A program made the position numbers and the translations under genes. A stretch of 64,000 nucleotides of DNA from contig NC_057866.1 of NCBI RefSeq assembly GCF_019393635.1, positions 2,232,223-2,296,222 of the forward strand, in the 5' to 3' direction. This DNA comes from Dromiciops gliroides (lineage: Eukaryota > Chordata > Mammalia > Microbiotheria > Microbiotheriidae). Positions within the stretch are counted from its first letter, which is position 1. Every line of letters starts with the position of its first letter. The notes beneath the pieces were generated by a model. That model was not told the origin of the DNA, ran no database searches, and saw only the letters and a list, made by a program, of their open reading frames with translations. Of this stretch, positions 1-11,499 are shown in pieces.

Positions 1-2380
1 CCAGTCCACACTTACATTTACTATCCCCTAGAGCCAGGACCGGCCACTTTCTGCCCTTGCCCCACTGTAAAGTGGGGACCGAGCCAGTATCTGCCCCCAG
101 AGTTGTTGTGAGGGTTAGACAAGTGATCTTGGCAGAGCACCCGGCCTGTAGCAGGCCGCATGGGACGCTGGCTCCCCCTCCCACGGTGGCAAGGAGCGAG
201 TCTAAGCCCCCTCTGTATTCCCACGTCTTAGGCTTCTGTTGTCTCGGAATCCGGCATAGGCCTTCTTCTCGGTGTCTTGTCTTTCCTAGGCGTGGGCCTC
301 TCATTGGGGTCCTTCCCTCCTCAGGGCCCCTCTGCTGGGTCCAGCCTGGGTCCTTAGAGAGCAGCCCTTCCCTGCCATCCCCGGCACCTCAGAAGGGCTT
401 GCCCTTCGGGTTCACTGGGGAGGTGGCAGGAGTGCCTGCTTCCTCCTTTCCTGGCCCAGCTCCCAAGCGCTTCCAGCATCTCTTCCCCTCCCCCTGGGCT
501 GTGTCCTCTCTTCTTCACCACCAAGCCCTTCCTGGGGGTGGGGGCAGATGGGGAGGCTGAAGTGCCCCTCCCCAGGGCAGGTTGGCCACGCCGTACCGTT
601 CCTGGGAACTCCTGAGCCCTGGGCCCCCCCGGAGCCATCAGTCTGTTCACTCCTTGAATACTTTGTGCCATCCTGAGGCTCCACCCCGGCCCCTCCATCC
701 TGCTGAGCTCCTGGGGACCTGCAGCAGACCCCTGCGGTGGCTCAGGGCTCCCCATTGCTTGCTGGGAGCCAGAGAGACCTTAGCTCCCACCTTGGCCCAC
801 CTGTGTCCTTATCTGAAGAATAGGGTTCTGCCCCCTCCTCCCGGGACTGGGCTGGACGCTTTCCCAGCAAACCTTGGGGCATCAGCAGCTGTCCCCAGCT
901 CCTGCCAGGGTGGCACCAAGACCACTCCCCACTTCCTACTTCCCCAGGGGGTCCAGTCTGTACCCACAAGGGGGCCCCCTTGCAGGGCTAAGGGTTAGGG
1001 ATTCCTGGCTCCGTGACCAGCCCTTGACCTCCCAAACGGTCCACGGCCTCTCCAGAGCTCTGGCCCTGGGGAGAATGCTGAGGTCTTCTTGCCCAACCCC
1101 CTGCCTCTGTGCTGGGCCGGCCCTGCCCAGCTCCTTGGGACAACTGCTTCAGGGCCTGATGTGGATGATACACCTGCCTCTTGCGACACCACTGGCGCTC
1201 AGTATCCTCCTTCCCAGCCTGGCCAGTGTCCTCACTGCCCACAGCCTCCTGCCCACCTCCACAGCTCTTCTCATTCCTTTCCTTCCTCCTCTCACCTCCT
1301 CCTGGAAGTCCTCCCTGATGACCCCAGCCCTCACTAGCCTGTCTGCTCTGACCTCCACCTCTCAGCACGTACCCCCCACCCTGGCTCGGGTTTAGACACA
1401 GCCCCGGGCTGTGCCCGAATCACCTCCTCCTCCAGGCTCCATCCACAGCCTTGCCCCCAAGCCCTGCCCACCGACTCCAGGCTGTGACGGGTCACTCGGC
1501 CACTTCTGCCCAGACCCCTCTCATCTGCAGGTTAGCCAGCGCCTTCCCCGTCCCTGCCTTGGCAGCACTTGCCAGGGCTCCCCCTACTCTAAACTCAGGC
1601 TTTCCTAGGCAGGGACTGTGGCCGGGACTGCCCTCTGCAGTACACATGAGGCCACTGGCCCTGCCGCCATCTTCCTGCTCCATGCCCCCCTTCCCTGGCC
1701 ACTCGGCTCCTCCTCATTTTGCTTCTAGCCTTTAGTGTCCTCTCGCTCAAAGACCATAACGCAGGCTGAGGAGGAGGGAGGGAGGATCCCTGGTCATAGC
1801 AGGGTCACTGAGGGAGCTCAGGATCTCTGTCCTTGGCCAGCCCTGAGGAATGGCCTGGGCTGCATCCAGGGCTAGGGAGAGCATCGGGCAGCCTTGTGGT
1901 AAACGCTCTGGGCCCCTGGCCTGGGGGCACCAGTCCTGAGAAGGCCTCAGAGCCTGTTGTGGGGGGGCAGCTGGCTGGCTGGATGCAGCTGAGTGGCCTG
2001 GGTCCCCAGGTGCTGGCAGAGTTGGCTGACCCTGAACTCCCCCAGACAGGGAGGCTGGACCTTGATGTGGGAGAGCAGGCCCTGGGAGGGGGGGCTGAGG
2101 ATCCCGGGGTGCCCCATGGGCCCTCACTACTTCCAGGCTGCGGCCCCTTGCCTAGGAAGGATCGCCGAGGCTCATCAGCTCAGCCCCTTCATGCTGCTTT
2201 GGGGGTGCATTGAGGAAGTGCAGAGATGGTGGACCTTACCCCAAGCACCTCTGACTGTGGCTGGGGGAGCCTCGCAAAGCACTGTCCCCAAGTGGCCTCG
2301 AGGAGGGATGGCGGCAGTGAGGATGCCATGCCCTGGGCCCCCTGCAGAGCCCAGGGGCAGAGCCAGGAGGGTGAAGGGGA
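1..2380. other. Intergenic stretch with no recognised gene
   Basis: No reading frame here resembles a known protein. The part at about 1160-1400 reads like the decayed 3' end of an L2 LINE ('cctggaagtcctccctgatg' is a typical L2 phrase). By synteny the 3' end of LSP1 should lie just left of the window. A minus-strand splice acceptor-like site near 2080 (pyrimidine run then CAG when read on the minus strand) could belong to a second PRR33 exon, but nothing proves it. Confidence 0.5.
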
Positions 2381-2383
2381 GAC

Positions 2384-3904
2384 TCACTTGAGCTGCCAGC
2401 AAGCTGCCGTGCGATTGAAGTTCTTGGGTGCCATGCTGGGCCTCAAGCTCAGCCCCTGGACGCTGTTGACCTTGGCTGGGGCCTGGGCCGCCATCTCCTG
2501 GAGTTTCCGGGCATCAAACCGGGGCCGGTACAAGAAAGGCAAGAAGCTGCCGTGCCCCGGGAGCCTTCCTGGAGGTGCCCTGGCCCCTTCCTTGGTGTCC
2601 TGCTGATTGCCACCCTTGGCCACAGACATGCGGTAGAGGACTGCATCCCACATCTTGGCGGCTCGAGAGACAAGGGGCCTCGGGGTCCCAGGGCCAGCAG
2701 CAGGCTCACGGGGCGCCTCGCTGGCCTGCTCCAGCAGAGCCTTTGCACCCGTGGCCTCTGGGAAGGCCAGTGCTTCAGGGCTCACGATCAATTGCTTCTT
2801 GAGTCTCGACCAGCCACCAAAGTGGCCTCTTGGGAGGTGGGTAGGGGCTGCTTCGCCCACTTCCCCGTGTGGGGTGGGGCTCGGCCCAGAGGAGACCAGA
2901 GGGTCCCTTGGGGACTCTGGGGGGAAGGCCCTGGAAGGGCTGGGAGGCCCTTGAGGCTGCTGCTTGGCGTCAGATGCAGCCACAAACTTGGGGTACACAG
3001 TGCTGGGCTTGGGGAGCACTGGGGGGGGCTCGGCTTTTGCTGTGGGGGCAATGGGGACCACAATCCTAGTGATGACCTGTTTGGTAGCTGTCACCTCTGT
3101 GCTAGGGGAGAGCCTGCTACTTGGCAGTGGTTCCGGGCCAGGGCTGGTGGCCTGGGCATTGGGGGTCAGAGGCTGAATGTGAGCCACTGGGATCTGGGGG
3201 GTGGGGGAGGGCTCGTGAGTGACTCCTGGCCATTCCTGGGGCTCTGTCCGGGGGGTGTCCTGGGGCTCTGTCCGGGGGGGATCCTGCTCTCTGTTTCCCC
3301 AGCCACCCATGGTGAGGTTGGCCACAGGGGCTGGAGATGGAGGTGACACCACTGGCCCCACGTGAATGTGTACCCGGCTGATGTGGGTCACTTCCCTTGG
3401 GGCTGAGACAGGGGTAAAGGTGCCTGGGGGCTTGAGGGGGCCTGGGCCTGGACCTCCCAACTGGGGGGTGGTCATCCTGAAATGCTCAGCCAGGCTCCTC
3501 TGCTCGGTCAGATTGAAGAAGGATTTCTTCTGCAGGGGAGAAGGCACGTGCTGGATGACGGGCTTGTAGGGTGAGCGGGATGCTGGGAGCAGGATTCGAG
3601 ATGGGCTGGGGAGAGCCAGGGGGCTTGGTGGGGCTGGTGGGGCTGCCGCTCCAGGCATCTCTGGATGAGGCTGGGGCACAACGTCCTGGTCATGGCTGGC
3701 CTCACTCACTGGGGACAGAGAGGCCCGGAAGGAGCTGATCTGGAGGGTGGTCAAGCTGCCCTTCTTCTTGGCCGCCTTCCTGAGCAGTCGCTGAAGCCGC
3801 AGGTTGTCCTTGGCTGGCTTGGGCAGGAGGGGTGGGGGCAGAGCTGGTGGATAGGGGCTTCCTGGTTCGTGGGGCATTGGCACGGTGATGAGCATTTCCG
3901 TCCC
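2384..3904 (-). CDS. PRR33: PRR33, proline-rich protein 33, main coding exon
   Basis: I recognise the N-terminus, MLITVPMPHEPGSPYPPALP followed by a PLLPKP-x-KDNLRLQRLLRKAAKKKG stretch, as PRR33 (human C11orf89). Its place and strand, just upstream of TNNT3 and opposite to it, agree. The start is placed at 3895. Reading the minus strand, a good splice acceptor (ttcctcacag) ends at 3905, so the in-frame ATG at 3964 is probably intronic. The protein is rich in Pro and Ser, has no visible signal peptide or membrane segment, carries two near-identical short repeats (DPPRTEPQ / DTPRTEPQ), and ends with a basic, better-ordered region holding YRPRFDARKLQEMAAQ. Read straight through, the frame stops at 2384-2386 after about 503 residues. 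However, GTGAGTC at the same place could be a donor, so the C-terminus may continue in another exon. Molecular function is unknown to me. Confidence 0.85.
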   Translation of the reverse strand, partial: GTEMLITVPMPHEPGSPYPPALPPPLLPKPAKDNLRLQRLLRKAAKKKGSLTTLQISSFRASLSPVSEASHDQDVVPQPHPEMPGAAAPPAPPSPLALPSPSRILLPASRSPYKPVIQHVPSPLQKKSFFNLTEQRSLAEHFRMTTPQLGGPGPGPLKPPGTFTPVSAPREVTHISRVHIHVGPVVSPPSPAPVANLTMGGWGNREQDPPRTEPQDTPRTEPQEWPGVTHEPSPTPQIPVAHIQPLTPNAQATSPGPEPLPSSRLSPSTEVTATKQVITRIVVPIAPTAKAEPPPVLPKPSTVYPKFVAASDAKQQPQGPPSPSRAFPPESPRDPLVSSGPSPTPHGEVGEAAPTHLPRGHFGGWSRLKKQLIVSPEALAFPEATGAKALLEQASEAPREPAAGPGTPRPLVSRAAKMWDAVLYRMSVAKGGNQQDTKEGARAPPGRLPGHGSFLPFLYRPRFDARKLQEMAAQAPAKVNSVQGLSLRPSMAPKNFNRTAACWQLK

Positions 3905-5750
3905 CTGTGAGGAAGCACCATTGTGAGACCCCTGCCAGTACCTATAGCCTGGGAGGAGCCCCACGCATGTGGCTGCTCACTCTGTTGGGAACCCGCAGCC
4001 CAGAGGGTGAGGGGTGGGAGGTGATAGGACTCAGCTGTACTCTAAGAGTTGGGGAGTTCAGAGGAGGGCAAGGCCTGTGGGTTGGTGGGGCGGTGGAGGA
4101 GAGGAGGGACAATGTGCCCGCTTTCCTGTGTGTCCAAGAGAAGAGGGGAAGGGGCTGGGGGCAGGCCTCCAGTGTCGGACCCGGCAGTCCCGAGTAGCTG
4201 GGGGCTCTGGAGCAGGTTTCTAGGGGACCTGATGGGCAGCTGCAAAGCTCAGGGGTCCTGGTAAGAATCCTGTGAGTGTGGGTGGCTGCCTGGGGTCCTC
4301 GGAGCCTGGCACGGTGCCCCACACTGATTCCATCCCACAAACCCCAAGTTCCTATGAAGTGCCACCCCGTGGTAAAAGGGCCCCAGCCGTTTGAGAAGCT
4401 CCACTCCCTATGGCCCTGAGTTCTGCCTGCCTCCAGCCAGCTGTGTGAGCCTGGGCAAGGCTCCTCATCTCTCTGAGCCTCAGTTTCTCCATCTGTAAAT
4501 GGAGAAGTCAAGCACCTGCCTCTCAGGGTTATTGTCAGGATCAAGGAGAACTTCAAGGCACCAGAGAAACCCCGGGGGATTGATGGGAAGCCTGAACTCC
4601 CTTCATTAGCTTGGTCTCACCGCCATCAGGGGCTCCCTGGCAATGGCAGCACGCCATGTTCTCCCTTCTCTGCTGGGCATTTCTAACTGATGCAAGGGGA
4701 CAGAGCAGGGCTCCGACCAACCCTTTGCTCATCCCTGCCGAGCCCCGGGCACTAAGAGACCAGGGCCAACTCCTGGGGGCTTGTCGGGCAGCGAGCCAGA
4801 TTGAGGCCAGAGGAATCCTTGGATGCTGCCAACCTCCAAGGGCCCTTCTCGGTGCCAGCTGAAGGAAGCTCTGGTGGATCGTGCTCAGGCCGAGGCCAAG
4901 GGGATCGGCACTTCCCCCATGCAGGCAGTTTGCTCTGGGTGGGCTCTGGCCCAGTTAGGCCCTGTGTAGGGCCTGCTCCTGGGTGCCCACAGTCAATGCT
5001 GGGTTTCTGATCCCCTTCCCTCTGACTAAAGTCTAGCAGCAGGCTTGTCCAGGACACACTCCCCAATGTCATCTGGTGGGGAGAGGCGCCCAATGTGGCC
5101 TGTTTTGGGGAGGCCAAGTGGGACATCCTCTGCACCCTCTACTCTGAACAGCCCTGGCTCATCAGTGCTCCAAGGGACCTCCTCTTCTGTCTTTCAGCTG
5201 AACCTCAGACCCCAGATGCCTTCATCCTGGACAGACGGACGCTGCTTCTACCCTGAAGAAGGCCCCCCCCCCCCTTCCCCCGCAGCTCCCTTGCCTGTGG
5301 CTCATCTGCTACGGAACGCCTCAGGCCCTCTCCCCAGTTCTTCACAGAGATCTCTTCCCCACCAGATCTTTTACTCGACCCTGGTGTCTCTCCCTCCCAC
5401 TTTCCCTGCTCTGTCCTCTGGCTTCTCTGATTGTCTTGTAGCTGGGAATGGGGGTGGGTGGCAGGCGGTTGGCTCTGAAGCCATGTGCTGCCTTCTTGCC
5501 CCTTGGGAGGGCTCTCTCTCCTCCCCATTGGCAGGCTGAAGCAGTCAAGACTGGCCCTCTAAGCTCAGAGAGCTGCCCCATGGGTGCTGAGACCTCTGGC
5601 CCCGCCAGACAAGGGCTCCCATCCCCGGCCTCACCCCTTCCCAGCTTCCTGCTTGCCCCTCTCCGTCCTGTGTCCTGGATTTCTAGCAATTTTGTAAGTG
5701 CTTAATAAAGGACCAGAGGTGGTTATAAGCGGTCTGGCCCTAGGCTGAAT
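3905..5750. other. Upstream region of PRR33, no other gene seen
   Basis: This should hold the PRR33 5' untranslated exon and promoter, but I cannot place either. The long minus-strand open frame at 3942-4556 runs through a MIR element and is not a gene. The rest, to about 5690, shows no recognised feature. 'gtaagtgcttaataaagg' at 5695-5710 is a MIR/L2-style 3' tail, not convincing as a gene poly(A) signal. Confidence 0.45.
4420..4560 (+). repeat. MIR SINE
   Basis: Contains the MIR core order: 'ctgtgtgagcctgggcaag', then 'cctcagtttctccatctgta', then an AT-richer tail with 'gggttattgtcaggatcaag'. Strongly diverged, so old. Confidence 0.8.
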
Positions 5751-5751
5751 T

Positions 5752-5927
5752 TCTTTTTTGTTTGTTTGGTTTTTGGTTTTTTTTTTTTTAAAGTGAGGCA
5801 ATTGGGGTTAAGTGACTTGCCCAAGGTCACACAGCTAGTAAGTGTCAAGTGTCTGAGGCTGGATTTGAACTCAGGTCCTCCTGACTCCAGGGCCAGTGCT
5901 CTATCCACTGCGCCACCTAGCTGCCCC
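5752..5927 (-). repeat. Marsupial tRNA-derived SINE
   Basis: Reverse-strand copy of the abundant marsupial SINE: it ends with the complement of 'ggggcagctaggtggc' at 5912-5927 and has its poly(A) tail, seen as a T run, at about 5752-5789. It is close to the other copies in this window. Confidence 0.9.
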
Positions 5928-6281
5928 TCACCACAGCCTGTTAACTGGCACAACTGCACAGATCAGTCAGTAGCCGGCCAAGCTGGAAGGGGTGCAGACC
6001 TCTCGGGCATGGAGCCCGGGGGCTGCCTCTTAGCACACTCCCATGCATTAGCTCCAGTGAGAAGGGTCTGGGGTGGGCATCTGATGGGCCACTCTTGGGT
6101 AAGATGGATGGGCAGACCCTGGAAGGCACAGACTGGTCGCTCCCTCTCCTAAGCCCCAACTTCCTCCTCTTAAATGAAAATAAATTGTGAGACCTCCAGG
6201 GTCCCTCCCTAAATCTCACACACTCAGCCCTCAGGTGACGGGAAGGGGAAAAGTTAAATGGGGTTGGCCTAGCCATCTTGG

Positions 6282-6490
6282 ATGTGCAGAGGTGGGCAGA
6301 GCGCTGGACTTGGGAGCAGCAGGCACCTGAGTTCCAGTCTAGCCTCTGACACTTAAGTAGCTGCTTATATCACTGATCAGAGTTCTTAAGCCTCAGTTTC
6401 CTTATATGTCGAATGAAGATAATAGCCCCTACTTGGCAGGGCTGTGAGGACTACAACCTCTTTGCAAACCTTAATGAGTTGAGGTTTGAA
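6282..6490 (+). repeat. MIR SINE
   Basis: Starts near 'gcagagcgctggacttggga', continues with 'cctcagtttccttatatgtc' and a tail with 'gggctgtgaggactacaa'. This is a diverged but near full-length MIR. Confidence 0.75.
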
Positions 6491-6503
6491 AGCCTCAGAA
6501 GTG

Positions 6504-6636
6504 GGGGCAGCTCGGTGGCACTAGCCCCGGATTCAGGAGGACTTGAATTCAAATTAGGCCTCAGACACTTGACACTTACTGGCTGTATGGCAAGTCACTT
6601 AACCCTCATTGCCTTCCCCCCCGCCCCCCAAAAGAA
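6504..6636 (+). repeat. Marsupial tRNA-derived SINE
   Basis: Forward copy: 'gggggcagctcggtggcac' to 'acttaaccctcattgcc', ending in a C/A-rich tail. Slightly more diverged than the copy at 10466. Confidence 0.85.
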
Positions 6637-7894
6637 ACCCTCAGGACTTCCTAAGCAGAGGGGAAGGGCCCAGAACCACAGAAAAGTCCCAAGGCTGGAA
6701 ATGCAGGGCTCAGCCTACATGCTGCCCCTCCCCCTCCGAATCCCCTTTCTCCTCTGGGCATCGTAGGTCAGGGCTGGGCTGGCAGTGCCCCAGGGCAAGA
6801 AAGGAGGCAGGGGATCCTGGCAGGGCCAGGCCTCGGGCTGAGTCAGCCTCTCTGAACTTAGTCCTCCAGGCCCAGGGCAGCTCTACTGTAAGCACCTCTG
6901 GTGGGGGGTGAGGCATGCCTTAGGAGCCCCTGGCACAAGGACAGGATGGAGGGACAAGGACCCTAACCCTCTGCGAGCAAGAGACCTATCCTCCGGAGGG
7001 TACAAGTGCCTACTGGGCCCCCCAAAGCCTGACTCCCAAGTAGGCAGCGTTAGGCTGAACATGGGGCTCTTTGAAGGCCGGCCCCACTGCCCTCCTGCCT
7101 GCCCCCTGGCCTCCTTCAGGAGGCCAAGACTGCTCTCTCCAACCCCACGAGCCAGGCCCAGGTTCATTCTCACCCTCCCCACCTGCTCCATGAGGCAGGA
7201 CACCCTCCCTCCTCTAGGTGCCCAGCCCTCAGCCCCCAAGCCACTGCCCCAGCACCGGCACTGGCACCGGCCATTAGCAAAGGTGCACAGCCTTGGTTAC
7301 CTGGCTGTGTGGGTCCAGTCCCTCCCGGCTCTGTGCTTCCCTGCTCGCTCTCCCCGAGTGCCCACGCCTGAGGTTGCTGCTGCCCAAAATAAAATTTGCC
7401 TCCATCCCTTCTGACCTCAGCACTGGCTGGCTCCCTCTCAGCGCCTTCCCAGGGCCCTGGGCTAGATTTCAGGGGGACACCTGCCACCTGCTGCAGACTG
7501 AGTAGGGAGCTAGCCTCCTCTACTGGCCAGCGGGGGCCACTGCTGATGGCACAGCCCCTCTGCCCCAAGAACAAGCCTTGCTCAGGCAGGGAAGCCCAGA
7601 GTGCTTGGCAGCAGGGCCAGAGTTTGGGGGATCAGGCCGTGCACACTGGGGCATAGTTGAAGGCATCACTTCTGTTCAGACCAGAGGCTCTTGGAGCCGC
7701 CTGGCCACCCAGCCTCCCCTGCAGAGGGCTTCCAGCTGGGGCCAAGCCTCGCCTCCTTCAAGTCCCGCATCTGCGGAGCTTCAGCCCCATGTTCTGTTGG
7801 GCCGAGTCCCTTCCTTCAGAGCCGTCCTCACCCTCCAGCTTGGTTCTTGCCTGTCTTGGGCCAAGGTATCAATAAGCTCCTAAGCCAGAACTGG
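6637..7894. other. Intergenic, no gene recognised
   Basis: GC-rich single-copy-looking DNA. An AATAAA at 7388-7393 is followed by GT-poor sequence, and no upstream open frame resembles a protein, so I do not call a transcript end. Confidence 0.4.
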
Positions 7895-7896
7895 AG

Positions 7897-8108
7897 CAAC
7901 TAGGCAGTGCCAGCCTGGAGTCAGGAGGACCTGAGTTCAAATCTGACCTCGGACACTAGCCGTGTGATCCCAGGCAAGTCACTTCACCCTGTTTGCCTCA
8001 GTTTCCTCATCTGTGAAAGGAGCTGGAGAAGGAAGTGGCCAAATGCTCCAGTATTTTTGCCAAGAAAACCCCAAATGGGGTCATAAGGAGTCGGACATGA
8101 CTCAACAG
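7897..8108 (+). repeat. Marsupial SINE, longer subtype
   Basis: Begins with a 'gtgccagcctggagtcagga' head like the short SINE. It then carries the extra 3' half 'ttgccaagaaaaccccaaat' and 'cataaggagtcggacatgac', which marks a longer tRNA-derived SINE family found in marsupials. Confidence 0.85.
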
Positions 8109-9226
8109 CAAGGCAGAGCCACCTTGAGCCTCAGCCTCTGGGTCAGGGTGAGGCGAATGTCCCGCGTGGGGCCAGACTTGCACTCCCTGCCCTTGCTGGG
8201 CTGAACTTGCAGGGACACCGATGACCTGCAAAGGCCTTTTCTCTCCCTCCCTCCTACATGAGAAGCCACTGGCCGCCCCCTCCTCCTGGATCCCCTCCTC
8301 CCACTCCTGCGATGCCTCAGAAGCTCATCCAAGCTCCCATCAGCTCCCACTGGGATCCGCCACAACAGCTATGACTCTCGGCTCCAAATAGCCAAGCCTG
8401 ACCTCCTTCCCATTCCATCAAGTAGATACTAAGTGCCTAGGATGTGTCAAAGCCTTCCTGTGCTAGCAAACCCCCAAAGAAACACCCCCGGATTCCATTC
8501 TTCCATCGACAACAGCCTCCCTGCCTTCTCAGAGGCATCTCAGATTTGGCGCCGCCCCTGGTGGTCTTGCCCTCCCTCCTCACATCCGTGTCTCAGAGTC
8601 CTCAGGCACCCCTCGCTCCCCAGAGCCCCCCTTCCGGACCCCCTCAGTTGTTAGGAAGCACCTCTCCTCGGGTTCCCTTGTGTGGGAGCCTGTGGAGACC
8701 CTCTTTGGGCCTCAGTTTCCACCTCTGTGCAATGAGGGGGTGGATTAGCTAGACCCTGTCTGGTACACTACTGCCCCTCCTCCTTTGGAAATCCCAGCTT
8801 CCTTCAAGGTTCTGGTCAAAGGGAGATACCCCCAGAGGTAGCACCTTACCTTGTGACTCTGCTTTGTATCTATGATGTGTGCACCTTGTGTATGTGTACG
8901 TGTACACACATGCACATACATATACATATGCTATATAAAAGTATGTATATGTGTGTGCATATACATATATTGTATCTACATCCACATACATAAGAGAGCA
9001 AGAGAGCTTGGTGGTATGTAGTTGACCCATTTCCCCCCTTTAGACTCGGAGCTCCTTGAAGGCAGGGATTGGTTTTTGTCTTTCTTGGTGTACCCATGTA
9101 AGGGGCTTAAATTCTAGCTAAATGATCTAAAATCAAATGAGTGGTTGCCAATAAATTATAAGCTTTAGCAAGAGTATTTAAGTGTGTAAGTATTTATTAA
9201 AGAGCATTAGGATCAGAGAGAAAGGC
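8109..9226. repeat. Intergenic with L2/MIR-type relic and TG/TA microsatellite
   Basis: 8705-8870 and 9035-9110 read like the 3' part of an L2-type element ('ctcggagctccttgaaggca' followed by 'gggattggtttttgtctttc' is the usual L2 end). The two parts are separated by a degenerate TG/TA/CA microsatellite at about 8875-8995. No gene is seen. Confidence 0.6.
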
Positions 9227-9244
9227 AAAAATCTAACTATTTCT
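9227..9244. repeat. Left target-site duplication of the L1
   Basis: 'aaaaatctaactatttct' occurs here and again, identical, at 10387-10404, directly flanking the L1 copy. Confidence 0.9.
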
Positions 9245-10386
9245 TTTTTTTTTTTTAATTTTATTTTTTTTTGAGATATTTTATTTTTTCCGTTACATGT
9301 AAAGATAGTTCTCAACTTTTGTTTATACATGCTTTACACTTTCAGATTTTTTCTCCCTCCCTCCCTCCCCTCCCTCCCCCCCTCCCCTAGACAGCAGGTA
9401 ATCTGATATAGGTTATATCTATATATATCTATACATATACATATAGATATATATATACACACACATATATATACACATAATAACATTAATCCTATTTCTG
9501 CATTAATCCTGTTACAAGAGAAAGATCAGAGCAGTGATGCAAAACCTCAAAATAGAAAAAAAAAAACAACAGCACCCAAAACAAAAGAAATAATATGGTT
9601 CAATCAGCATCTATACTCCACAGTTCTTTCTTTCTTTTTTTTCTTGGATTTGGAGATCCTCTTCTATCATGAGTTCCCTGGAACTCTTCTGTACCATTGC
9701 ATTGGTGAGAAGAATATAGTCCATCACAGTAGGTCAACACTCAATGTTGATGATACTGTGTACAATGTTCTTCTGGTTCTGCTCATCTCACTCATCATCA
9801 GCTCACGTAAGACCCTCCAGGTTTCTCTGAACTCTTCCTGCTCATCATTTCTTACAGCACAATAGTATTCCATTGTATTCATATACCACAACTTGTCCAG
9901 CCATTCCCCAATTGATGGGCACCCCCTCAACTTCCAATTCCTTGCTACCACGTAAAGAGCAGCTATAAATATTTTTGTACATGTGGGTCCCTTTCCCCCT
10001 TCCATGATTTCTTTGGGCAAAAGACCTAAAAGTGGGATTGCTGGGTCAAAGGGTATGCACAGCTTTATCGCCCTTTGGGCATAATTCCAAATTGCTCTCC
10101 AGAATGGTTGGATCAGCTCACAGCTCCACCAACAATGCATTAGTGTTCCAATTTTCCCACAGCCTCTCCAACATTTATTATCTTCCTTTTTTGTCATTTT
10201 AGCCAATCTGATAGGTGTCAGGTGGTACCTCAGAGTTGTTTTAATTTGCATCTCTCTAATCATTAGAGATTTAGAGCATTTTTTCATATGGGAATAGATA
10301 GCTTTGGTTTCTTCATCAGAAAACTGCCTGTTCATATCCTTTGACCATTTCTCAATTGGGGAATGACTTGGATTCTTATAAATTTG
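9245..10386 (-). mobile_element. 5'-truncated L1 retrotransposon
   Basis: Read on the minus strand, this carries the last roughly 220 codons of L1 ORF2 without interruption, from the truncation point through MNRQFSDEETKAIYSHMKKC at 10335 to the stop at 9724. It includes the C-terminal cysteine-rich segment (CWRGCG, HCWWSC) and the usual YNGxL-like tail region with EYYCAVRND. After the stop comes a 3' untranslated part with a polypurine run (seen here as CCCTCC, 9350-9390), a TA-rich patch and a poly(A) tail (T run at 9245). The perfect 18-bp target-site duplication and undamaged frame point to a recent insertion. The reverse-transcriptase and endonuclease parts are missing, so it cannot move by itself. 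Confidence 0.93.
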
Positions 10387-10404
10387 AAAAATCTAACTAT
10401 TTCT
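10387..10404. repeat. Right target-site duplication of the L1
   Basis: Second identical copy of the 18-bp sequence at 9227-9244. Confidence 0.9.
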
Positions 10405-10465
10405 AAGAGACCCCATCATCCAACCCACCATGGTGAGGTTAAGAACCAAAAGAGGAAGAAGCCCA

Positions 10466-10632
10466 GGGGCAGCTAGGTGGCACAGTGGATAAAGCACCGG
10501 CCCTGGATTCAGGAGGACCTGAGTTCAAATCCGGCTTCAGACACTTGACACTTACTAGTTGTGTGACCCTGGGTAAGTCATTTAACCCCCATTGCCCCGC
10601 AAAAAAAAAAAGAAAAATTAAAAAAAAAAAGA
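10466..10632 (+). repeat. Marsupial tRNA-derived SINE, near-consensus copy
   Basis: 'ggggcagctaggtggcacag' at the 5' end, 'cctgagttcaaatccggctt' in the middle, and an A-rich tail at about 10601-10631. This is the cleanest forward copy in the window. Confidence 0.92.
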
Positions 10633-10812
10633 AGAAGAAGCTCGCCCTGCCCCTCCCCCAAGCATTTGCGTCCTACTTTGTGTCCTCCTTCGCTGGTAGC
10701 CTTGATTGACAGTACCCACGAGCAAACGTCACTTCCTGATGCCAGGGAACTGACCACATGGCTTGCCTTCAGATGCCTTCTCCTCATGGTGGAGCTTTCC
10801 TACAGTAGCTCT

Positions 10813-10824
10813 CCAGCAGGTGGC
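10813..10824 (+). promoter_or_regulatory. CTCF-like core motif
   Basis: CCAGCAGGTGGC fits the CTCF core CCASYAGRKGGC at all 12 positions. It lies about 5 kb upstream of the likely TNNT3 promoter. Motif match only. Confidence 0.45.
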
Positions 10825-11499
10825 GTCATTCCAATCATTACATGCAGCAAATGCTTGGCACATAGTAGGTGCTTAATAAATGCTTTTGATCGATGAATTG
10901 ATGAGACCCCTGGTAGAATTCTATCTATCGACCTATAATTTAAGTCTGCTGAGGCAGGAGGCAGAGGTGATGCTACCTGCCCAAGGGACCTGCATCTGTC
11001 TTGGAGCATGCTCAGTCTAGAGTTCAAATGGATGTGATTTGACTCTGGGTCCTCCCAACACTCCAGTTTGTGAATCTTTTTGTCCTGGAGCATTTCAAGG
11101 GCTTCTTAGTGTCAATGAAAGAGACTACAGCCACTCAGATGGGCTCACCCATCCATCCAGGAAAAGCCAAGTGAACGAAGAAGCCTCCGGTGTAGGCTAT
11201 GACACGCATTTGGCAGGCTGGTCCATCAGCCCATCTCTCTGGCACAGACTAGTCCATAGATCTGGGACAGGCCCCGTAGATGGACAAGAGTCACCTCTGG
11301 AAGATGATGGTGGCAGAAAACTGCATCATTTTAGTACCCACATTCCCAGTGTGTGTCTGGAGGCCTGTGGATCTCAGGATAGCACCATCCCATCTCCAGG
11401 ATGTGGCCATGGCCAGTGACCTCAAGGATCATGAGGAGATGTGGGGGCCAGGGGATGCGGGGGTGGCCCCCATGTGTTGCCAGCATATCCTGAGGGATG

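Noticed and set aside
2384-3964. PRR33 start at the upstream ATG (3964)
   Set aside because: A splice acceptor ending at 3905 on the minus strand puts the upstream ATG in an intron, and the conserved N-terminus begins at MLITVP (3895).
3942-4556. 204-codon minus-strand open frame upstream of PRR33
   Set aside because: Runs through a MIR element and ends across the PRR33 intron border.
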